Position numbers and translations under genes: made by a program | Shown here: positions 1-3,981 of the stretch, piece by piece | Layout of the letters: each line of letters starts with the position of its first letter | Numbering within the stretch: position 1 is the first letter of the stretch | The notes under the pieces: generated by a model | Told to the model about the DNA's origin: nothing | Seen by the model: the letters and a program-made list of their open reading frames with translations, nothing else | Databases searched by the model: none | Origin: an uncultured Ruaniaceae bacterium | Lineage (GTDB): Bacteria > Actinomycetota > Actinomycetes > Actinomycetales > Beutenbergiaceae | Assembly: GCA_947251855.1 (NCBI GenBank) | Contig: CAMXUZ010000108.1 | Location: forward strand, 1-5,978 | Direction: 5' to 3' | Length of the DNA: 5,978 nt

Positions 1-1
1 C

Positions 2-592
2 CTCTTCAAGACGATCGTGGGCCTCGAAGAGCTCGACGGCGGTGAGCTCAAGGTCGGCGACTCCGTGAAGATCTCCTATGTCGATCAGTCCCGCGGAGGC
101 ATCGACCCGGAGAAGACCCTGTGGGAAGTGGTCTCCGACGGGCTCGATTACATCGAGGTCGGCCAGGTGGAGATCCCCTCCCGCGCCTACGTCTCGCAGT
201 TCGGCTTCAAGGGCGCGGACCAGCAGAAGCCCGCCGGGGTCCTCTCCGGGGGGGAGCGCAACCGCCTCAACCTCGCACTCACCCTCAAACAGGGCGGGAA
301 CCTGCTGCTCCTGGACGAACCGACGAACGACCTCGACGTCGAAACCCTCGGCTCCCTGGAGAACGCACTCCTGAATTTCCCCGGCTGCGCCGTGGTGATC
401 TCGCACGACCGGTGGTTCCTCGACCCCGTCGCCACCCACATCCTCGCCTACGAAGGCACCGAGGAGGACCCCGCGAACTGGTACTGGTTCGAGGGCAACT
501 TCGCGGGCTATGAGCAGAACAAGGTGGAACGGCTCGGCCCCGAGGCGGCCCGCCCGGACCGGGTCACTTACCGCAAACTCACCCGCGCCTGA
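2..592 (+). CDS. ettA: Energy-dependent translational throttle protein EttA (ABC-F ATPase), C-terminal part
   Basis: This is the last 196 residues of an ABC-F protein; the start lies left of the window. The frame opens with LFKTIVG, which normally follows directly after the Walker A GKST of the second ABC domain, so nearly all of that domain except its P-loop is present. The ABC signature LSGGERNR is at 242-265, Walker B LLLLDEPTNDLD at 302-337 (catalytic Glu codon 317-319), and the H-switch SHDRWFLD at 401-424. The tail ending YRKLTR is characteristic of EttA rather than Uup or other ABC-F members. EttA is a cytoplasmic protein that binds the ribosomal E site and, in E. coli, gates entry into elongation according to the ATP/ADP ratio. 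There are no membrane segments, as expected for ABC-F. A nearby EttA-type gene, 4HBT thioesterase and GlbO also occur in Mycobacterium tuberculosis, which supports the family calls. I see no frame damage. Confidence 0.95.
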   Translation, partial: LFKTIVGLEELDGGELKVGDSVKISYVDQSRGGIDPEKTLWEVVSDGLDYIEVGQVEIPSRAYVSQFGFKGADQQKPAGVLSGGERNRLNLALTLKQGGNLLLLDEPTNDLDVETLGSLENALLNFPGCAVVISHDRWFLDPVATHILAYEGTEEDPANWYWFEGNFAGYEQNKVERLGPEAARPDRVTYRKLTRA

Positions 593-601
593 CGCGGCCG
601 G

Positions 602-626
602 GGCCCGGCGTCACGCGCGCCGGGCC
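602..626 (+). terminator. GC-rich hairpin after ettA, no U-tract
   Basis: GGCCCGGCG (602-610) and CGCCGGGCC (618-626) form a perfect 9-bp stem around a 7-nt loop, starting 10 bases after the ettA stop. The stem is strong, but no run of T follows. It could be a terminator of the U-tract-less kind often proposed in high-GC actinomycetes, an attenuator, or an mRNA 3'-end stabiliser that lets some transcription run into the thioesterase gene. I see no clear promoter between it and position 672. Confidence 0.5.
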
Positions 627-671
627 GAACGAATCCCCGCGATCCCGCCCGAAAGCGGTGAATGAGGAGCC

Positions 672-1145
672 ATGGCGAAGATTTCCCTGTCGATCCCCGT
701 GCGTTGGAGCGACCTCGACGCGTACGGCCACGTCAATAACGCGCGCATGCTCACCCTCCTGGAAGAAGCGCGGATCAAGGCCTTCTGGAGCAATGACCAG
801 AGCGAATCCGGCGCTGACGAGGAGCTGTTGCGCTCGGCGAAGATCCTCACCGGCGACCCGAGCTCACCCAGCATCACCCTCATCGCCGGGCAGCGCATCG
901 AGTACGTCAAACCCCTGGAGTGGACCGGCGAGGACATCCGCGTGGACCTGTGGATCGGCCAACTCGGGGGAGCGAGCCTGGAAGTCTCCTACGAGGTGTT
1001 CGCCGCGGACGGGGAACTCGTCGCGAAAGCAACGACGGCGATCGTCATCGTCGATGCCAAGACCGGCAAGCCCCGCCGGATTTCCGACGACGACCGCGAG
1101 ACTCTTTCACAGCTCGTGGAGGAGCCGGTCGCCTTCCGGCGCTGA
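672..1145 (+). CDS. Acyl-CoA thioesterase, 4HBT/YbgC-FadM-type hotdog
   Basis: This gene encodes a 157-residue single-hotdog protein. The N-terminal stretch RWSDLDAYGHVNN followed by LEEAR (residues 11-34) is the active-site signature of the 4-hydroxybenzoyl-CoA thioesterase family. By alignment with the Pseudomonas enzyme, Asp16 (second Asp of DLD) is the likely catalytic carboxylate, with H20-V21-N22-N23 at the start of the central helix. The remainder is beta-rich, as expected for the fold. The family hydrolyses acyl-CoA thioesters in the cytoplasm; the substrate cannot be read from the sequence, though a fatty acyl-CoA is plausible. The ATG is preceded by GAGGAG at 664-669, rather close (2 nt), and the start places the motif at its usual distance from the N-terminus. 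It lies 79 bp after ettA in the same orientation and may depend on read-through past the hairpin. Its stop is 2 bp from that of the convergent tesB. Confidence 0.88.
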   Translation: MAKISLSIPVRWSDLDAYGHVNNARMLTLLEEARIKAFWSNDQSESGADEELLRSAKILTGDPSSPSITLIAGQRIEYVKPLEWTGEDIRVDLWIGQLGGASLEVSYEVFAADGELVAKATTAIVIVDAKTGKPRRISDDDRETLSQLVEEPVAFRR

Positions 1146-1147
1146 GG

Positions 1148-2017
1148 TTACGCCAGCTCGGCCTTCAGGCGCAGCATTCCCTCCTGCGCGATCGTGGCGA
1201 CAAGTTCGCCGTCGCGGCTGAACACTTTCGCGGTGCCCAGTCCCCGCCCGCCTTGCCCCGAGGGGGTTTCCTGGCTGAATAACAGCCACTCATTGAGGTC
1301 GACGTCCCGGTGCCACCACATCGCGTGGTCGAGCGAGGCGATCGATGCGTTCGGGGTCACCCAGCTCAGCCCGTGCGTGCGCATGATCGGCTCGAGCATC
1401 ACCTGATCGCACGCGAAGGCGAGGAGGGCGCGCTGGGTCGCCTGGTCGGTGGGGACCTCGGTGCGCGCCCGAAGCCACATCGCTTGCACCGCCTGCTTTC
1501 TCGGCGCCGGGCCGGTGAACAGCGGCTGTTGGACGTGGCGCATATCGAATGCGCCGTTGCGGTAGAAGAACTTCGCGATCGGGTGATCGAGGGCGCCGAA
1601 GATCGCGACCGAGGAATCAAGTTCTTCTGGTGCCGGCACTCTCGGCATCTCGTCCTGGTGTTCCAGTCCGGGTTGGTCGTGCTGGAAGGAGGCGATCATC
1701 GACAGGATGGGCTTGCCGAACTGGATGGCGTGCGTGCGCCGCGCGGAGAAGGAGCGGCCGTCACGGAGCCGTTCGACGGCGAAGGTGATCGGCTCCTCCA
1801 GGTCGCCGGGGCGGAGGAAGTACCCGTGCAGGGAATGGATCATCCGGGCGGGATCGACGGTGCGCACCGCGGCGATGATCGATTGGGCAAGCACCTGCCC
1901 GCCGTACACGCGCCCGTGCAATTGACTCAAGGACTGACCGGTGAAGGTGTCCTCATCAACCTGATCCAGATCGAGAATCTGCAGCGCTCGACCTAACGGG
2001 TCAACTTCTTGGCTCAC
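1148..2017 (-). CDS. tesB: Acyl-CoA thioesterase II (TesB family, double hotdog)
   Basis: The 289-residue product matches the usual TesB length (E. coli 286). It contains two hotdog domains (about residues 10-125 and 150-289). The first has the LHGRVYGGQVLAQ and HSLHGYFLRPGD motifs; the second has SLDHAMWWHR, LNEWLLFSQETPSG and AQEGMLR. Counted by hand, the E. coli catalytic positions fall at identical numbers: Asp204 (ACDQVML), Ser228 in place of Thr228 (IASLDH), and Gln278 (AQEG). Ser for Thr keeps the hydroxyl and should be tolerated. TesB hydrolyses medium- and long-chain acyl-CoA to free fatty acid and CoA in the cytoplasm. The start is GTG at 2015-2017, supported by AAGGAG (plus-strand 2023-2028) with 5-nt spacing. 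It sits 25 bp downstream of the globin gene and is probably co-transcribed with it. The stop TAA is 2 bp from the stop of the opposing thioesterase. Confidence 0.94.
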   Translation of the reverse strand: MSQEVDPLGRALQILDLDQVDEDTFTGQSLSQLHGRVYGGQVLAQSIIAAVRTVDPARMIHSLHGYFLRPGDLEEPITFAVERLRDGRSFSARRTHAIQFGKPILSMIASFQHDQPGLEHQDEMPRVPAPEELDSSVAIFGALDHPIAKFFYRNGAFDMRHVQQPLFTGPAPRKQAVQAMWLRARTEVPTDQATQRALLAFACDQVMLEPIMRTHGLSWVTPNASIASLDHAMWWHRDVDLNEWLLFSQETPSGQGGRGLGTAKVFSRDGELVATIAQEGMLRLKAELA

Positions 2018-2042
2018 CCAATCTCCTTAGAAGGTTTTTCCA

Positions 2043-2411
2043 TCAGAACGTGTTGACAAGGGAGTGTGCGGCGCGTTCCAGGTAATCCCAGAACGTCGCT
2101 TCGTGGAGCGGGGAGAGGTTCGCCTCCTTGAGCGCCACCCGCATGTATTTCAACCAGGTATCCCGAGCCTCGGGAGTCACCGCGTAGGGCTGGTGCCGCA
2201 TTCGTAGCCGCGGGTGTCCGCGGGTATCGGAGTAGGTGGTCGGACCGCCCCAATACTGTTCGAGGAACATGCGCAGGCGTTCTTCCGCGGGCCCGAGATC
2301 CTCCTCGGGGTACATCTCGCTCATCACCGGATCGGCTGCGACCTGCTCGTAGAACCTTGCCACGATCTTCCGGAAGGTTTCCGCTCCGCCGATCTGGTCA
2401 TAAAAGCTCAT
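2043..2411 (-). CDS. glbO: Group II truncated haemoglobin (trHbO type)
   Basis: From the ATG at 2411 the protein has 122 residues, close to the 128 of mycobacterial GlbO, and is strikingly similar across [13 protein letters not shown] (45-57), [10 protein letters not shown] (64-73) and the C-terminal AAHSLVN. Haem-pocket residues by alignment are Tyr21 (B10), Tyr34 (CD1), proximal His73 (F8) and Trp86 (G8), the group II set. Such globins bind O2 tightly and are linked to NO or peroxide handling and to respiration under low oxygen; the exact role here is unknown. The start is chosen by homology: SFYDQIGG begins the globin domain. A purine run lies directly against this ATG with almost no spacer, so the translation signal is odd. 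The frame stays open upstream to 2552, with an in-frame GTG at 2513. That extension is Ser/Pro/Ala-rich, unlike any globin, and overlaps a better + strand small ORF, so I leave it out. tesB follows after 25 bp. Confidence 0.93.
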   Translation of the reverse strand: MSFYDQIGGAETFRKIVARFYEQVAADPVMSEMYPEEDLGPAEERLRMFLEQYWGGPTTYSDTRGHPRLRMRHQPYAVTPEARDTWLKYMRVALKEANLSPLHEATFWDYLERAAHSLVNTF

Positions 2412-2514
2412 CTCCCCCCGGCGGGCACTTCGGGAGTCGGCGCCACCCGTAGCCGCCTCCTGCGGGGAAGTGGAGGAGGGGACACTAGAGATCGGAAGAT
2501 TCGAAGGAGCCACG

Positions 2515-2598
2515 ATGTCGAGTTTAACTGAGGTGGCTGTTCGCGGTTCCACGGCGGGCGAAATTATTGCCCTGGGCGCAACCGGCTATGTGGTTTAG
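2515..2598 (+). CDS. Small ORF with strong ribosome binding site, 27 residues, unknown function
   Basis: An ATG at 2515 is preceded by AAGGAG (2504-2509) with an ideal 5-nt spacer and opens a 27-codon frame ending in TAG at 2596-2598. The peptide is [20 protein letters not shown] followed by GATGYVV. It has no signal peptide and no clear membrane segment, and I do not recognise a family. It uses a rare TTA codon (codon 4) and has looser third positions than the neighbouring genes. It lies 39 bp before EIIB on the same strand and antisense to the region just upstream of glbO. It could be a leader peptide or a small protein in the EIIB operon, or chance. I see no convincing -10/-35 pair before it. 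A candidate -10 for EIIB (2596-2601) overlaps its stop codon. Confidence 0.4.
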   Translation: MSSLTEVAVRGSTAGEIIALGATGYVV

Positions 2599-2601
2599 AA
2601 T
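2573..2601 (+). promoter_or_regulatory. Candidate promoter for the EIIB gene
   Basis: TAGAAT at 2596-2601 is a good actinobacterial -10 hexamer (five of six to TATAAT). The sequence 17 bp upstream, TGGGCG (2573-2578), is only a weak -35, which is common in these organisms. Transcription would begin near 2608, giving a leader of about 30 nt before the GTG at 2638. This would make the ATG at 2605 unusable as a start. Confidence 0.4.
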
Positions 2602-2625
2602 GGGATGCGTCACACTTTCGCGATC

Positions 2626-2630
2626 AGGAG
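2626..2630 (+). promoter_or_regulatory. Shine-Dalgarno that decides the EIIB start
   Basis: AGGAG is followed by a 7-nt spacer and GTG at 2638. The in-frame ATG at 2605 has no ribosome binding site and would add 11 residues not expected in the domain, so GTG 2638 is preferred. Confidence 0.75.
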
Positions 2631-2637
2631 TCTTACT

Positions 2638-2871
2638 GTGTCAAAAGCTGCGGAGATGCTTGCCGCCCTTGGTGGGAACGCAAACGTCGTCGAACTGGAA
2701 CCGTGTATCACCCGTTTGCGGGTGGAGGTTACTGACCCGGCTTTGGTCAATGAGGATTCGCTGCGTGAAAACGGCGCCTTTGGGGTAGTACGTTCCGGCC
2801 GGATCGTCCAGGTCGTGGTAGGCCCCGAGGCTGATGACCTCGCCGAGGAGATCACCGGCCTGCGCGCGTAG
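2638..2871 (+). CDS. Stand-alone PTS EIIB domain, glucose/N-acetylglucosamine family
   Basis: This gene encodes 77 residues forming a complete EIIB-Glc domain with no EIIC or EIIA attached. Visible family marks are the N-terminal helix with AALGGNANVVELE (9-21), the phosphorylation site Cys23 in CITRLRVEV (23-31), then GAFGVVRSGRIVQVVVGP (48-65) and a closing helix. The domain takes phosphate from EIIA on the cysteine and passes it to sugar bound by a membrane EIIC. Single-domain EIIB proteins of this size are known in actinomycetes, for example NagF of Streptomyces, which serves N-acetylglucosamine uptake; the sugar here is not determinable. No EIIC gene is adjacent: the next gene is a convergent MscS-type channel. 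A probable EIIA begins 3 kb away at 5921. The start is GTG, supported by AGGAG. Third codon positions are somewhat less GC-rich than in neighbouring genes. Confidence 0.9.
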   Translation: MSKAAEMLAALGGNANVVELEPCITRLRVEVTDPALVNEDSLRENGAFGVVRSGRIVQVVVGPEADDLAEEITGLRA

Positions 2872-2883
2872 AACCCTCATCCC

Positions 2884-2906
2884 TGGCGCCGAGAACACCT
2901 GCGCCA
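2884..2906 (+). terminator. Inverted repeat after EIIB, possible weak terminator
   Basis: TGGCGC (2884-2889) and GCGCCA (2901-2906) can pair around an 11-nt loop, 12 bases after the EIIB stop. No T-tract follows, so it is a weak terminator candidate for the convergent EIIB/mscS pair. Confidence 0.25.
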
Positions 2907-2917
2907 CTCTGCTGTGA

Positions 2918-2931
2918 TTCCCTGCAGGGAA
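2918..2931. repeat. Perfect 14-bp palindrome between convergent EIIB and mscS
   Basis: TTCCCTGCAGGGAA is its own reverse complement. It lies mid-way in the 104-bp gap between the stop of EIIB and the stop of the MscS-family gene. As RNA it gives a 5-bp stem with a TGCA loop on either strand, so a bidirectional terminator or stabiliser is possible, though it has no flanking T-runs. As DNA it would suit a dimeric protein, but a regulator site between two gene ends is less expected. Confidence 0.4.
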
Positions 2932-2975
2932 CCGCCGCGAGGTCGCTGCCGCTGCGGCTCGGGCGAGGGGAGTCT

Positions 2976-3836
2976 CTAGTCCGCCAGCGTCAGCTGAGCT
3001 GCGCTGACCGCCCGGGGGAGACGGCGGCGGAAGGCGGACGCGACGTCCCACTGCATGCCCGCTTGAGTCCGGACCGACCAGCGCAGGAGAACGTAGCTTG
3101 CCGCGACGTCTTCAACGAAGATCGACGGTTCGCCCAGAATGACCTTCTCCCAACCTTCATCAGCGACCATCTCAAGCGAGGACTCGGTGAGTACCTCCCG
3201 CGCTTGAGTGAGGTCGCTGTCCGGGGTGAGGCGGATTTCCGCAGTCGCGATCGCCCACCCTTGTGATTCATTGGCGACGCGCAGGATCTCCCCGTTGCGT
3301 ACGTGCCAGAGTTTGCCTTCGTCGTCCCGAAGCGTTGTCACCCGGAGGGCGACGCGTTCGACGGTCCCCGAGGCGTAGGGCATGGCTCCGGCAAGCTCGA
3401 CCCTGTCGCCGACCCCATATTGGTCCTCGGCGAGCATGAACAAGCCCGAAACGACGTCTTGCACGAGCGTTTGCGTGCCGAAGGCGAGGGCGACCCCGGC
3501 GACGCCAGCGGAGGCGATCAGCGGGCGCACGTCCAGGCCGAGTTCGGAGAGGATCATCAGGAGTGCCACGGTGCCGACGATCGCGACGATCGTGGAGTTG
3601 ATGACCGACTGGAAGGTCCGCAGCCGCTGACCGAGTCGTTGCGGTTGGCCGCCGATCGCGACCTGCGCGCGGTCGACGTGGGTGGAGCCGCTGAGCTTGC
3701 TGAGGCGTTTGACGATCCGTCCCACGAGCCAGCGGAGCACCAGGCTCAAGATCAGCGCTCCGAGGAGGATGAGGGCAATCGTGAGGGGGACGTCCATGAG
3801 CCAGGCGACCCAGGTTTGTTCTTCTTGTTCAGCCAC
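2976..3836 (-). CDS. MscS-family mechanosensitive ion channel
   Basis: The product has 286 residues, the same length as E. coli MscS. TM1 is about residues 17-38 (VPLTIALILLGALIL core), TM2 about 78-101, and the pore-lining TM3 about 105-135, with the Gly/Ala-rich packing face GVAGVALAFGTQTLVQDVVSG (111-131). The MscS beta domain follows (about 137-205, with GDRVEL and SGTVERVALRVTTLRD), then an alpha/beta domain to the end. Such channels sit in the inner membrane and open on tension, releasing solutes during hypo-osmotic shock. In Corynebacterium glutamicum an MscS-type channel also exports glutamate, but that protein carries a C-terminal extension absent here. The start is GTG at 3836, with AAGGTGG just upstream that could serve as a ribosome binding site or as part of a leaderless promoter. 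The gene is divergent from the GH77-like gene and convergent with EIIB. Confidence 0.92.
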   Translation of the reverse strand: MAEQEEQTWVAWLMDVPLTIALILLGALILSLVLRWLVGRIVKRLSKLSGSTHVDRAQVAIGGQPQRLGQRLRTFQSVINSTIVAIVGTVALLMILSELGLDVRPLIASAGVAGVALAFGTQTLVQDVVSGLFMLAEDQYGVGDRVELAGAMPYASGTVERVALRVTTLRDDEGKLWHVRNGEILRVANESQGWAIATAEIRLTPDSDLTQAREVLTESSLEMVADEGWEKVILGEPSIFVEDVAASYVLLRWSVRTQAGMQWDVASAFRRRLPRAVSAAQLTLAD

Positions 3837-3842
3837 ATCGCC

Positions 3843-3871
3843 ACCTTACGGGTTCACCGTCACGAGGTGAA
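3843..3871 (-). promoter_or_regulatory. Candidate promoter for mscS, possibly leaderless
   Basis: On the minus strand TTCACC (3871-3866) is followed after 17 bp by TAAGGT (3848-3843), matching the actinobacterial TAnnnT -10. Six bases later comes the GTG start at 3836. That spacing would put transcription start at or next to the start codon, giving a leaderless mRNA. The same bases read as AAGGTGG could instead be a Shine-Dalgarno, so the two readings compete. Confidence 0.35.
3853..3871. repeat. Inverted repeat in the mscS promoter region
   Basis: TTCACC (3853-3858) and GGTGAA (3866-3871) form perfect 6-bp arms with a 7-bp spacer, just upstream of the mscS start and covering the proposed -35 and spacer. 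It may be an operator; no regulator can be named. Confidence 0.35.
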
Positions 3872-3908
3872 GCGGGGGGTGGGCAGGAGACCGGGCAGTG
3901 TCGGGTTG

Positions 3909-3922
3909 CTCACGAAAGTGAG
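3909..3922. repeat. Inverted repeat upstream of the GH77-like gene, possible operator
   Basis: CTCAC (3909-3913), GAAA, GTGAG (3918-3922) form perfect 5-bp arms around 4 bp. The site ends 10 bp before a candidate -10, TAGGCT (3933-3938), so its left arm falls where a -35 would lie. That is a classic position for a repressor site. In RNA it would be a hairpin with a GNRA-type GAAA loop, but it lies upstream of the likely transcript. Confidence 0.4.
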
Positions 3923-3932
3923 TGCTGGGCGC

Positions 3933-3938
3933 TAGGCT
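3933..3938 (+). promoter_or_regulatory. Candidate -10 for the GH77-like gene
   Basis: TAGGCT fits TAnnnT and would start transcription near 3945, leaving a leader of about 36 nt that contains the ribosome binding site AAGGA (3970-3974). No good -35 is seen at normal spacing (TTGCTC at 3906-3911 is 21 bp away), which would suit an activator-dependent or weak promoter. Confidence 0.3.
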
Positions 3939-3963
3939 CGGAGGAAGGAACGCAGCGTTTGCG

Positions 3964-3981
3964 ATGGAAAAGGAAGTGTAG
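3964..3981 (+). CDS. Five-codon upstream mini-ORF overlapping the GH77-like start
   Basis: ATG at 3964 opens MEKEV and stops at TAG 3979-3981, whose final G is the first base of the GTG start of the next gene. The overlap would allow termination-reinitiation coupling. A purine-rich run AGGAAGGAA lies about 13 nt before this ATG, farther than ideal. The main gene has its own Shine-Dalgarno inside this mini-ORF, so it may be coincidental. Confidence 0.2.
   Translation: MEKEV

Noticed and set aside
1310..1996. Long + strand open frame opposite tesB
   Set aside because: It is the antisense shadow of a clear TesB gene, driven by GC-rich third positions, and has no recognisable protein features.
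2605..2637. Upstream ATG start for EIIB at 2605
   Set aside because: It has no ribosome binding site, lies at or before the likely transcription start, and adds residues outside the EIIB domain. GTG 2638 has an ideal AGGAG.
2948..2958. Small stem GCCGC-T-GCGGC
   Set aside because: The one-base loop cannot fold as drawn and such stems are common at this GC content.
3575..3592. Tandem 9-bp repeat CGACGATCG
   Set aside because: It encodes part of the IVAIVG run of TM2 in MscS; a short codon coincidence explains it.
3303..3935. 210-codon + strand frame opposite mscS
   Set aside because: Its composition (D, R, G, H rich) is typical of a shadow frame, and MscS motifs on the other strand are unmistakable.
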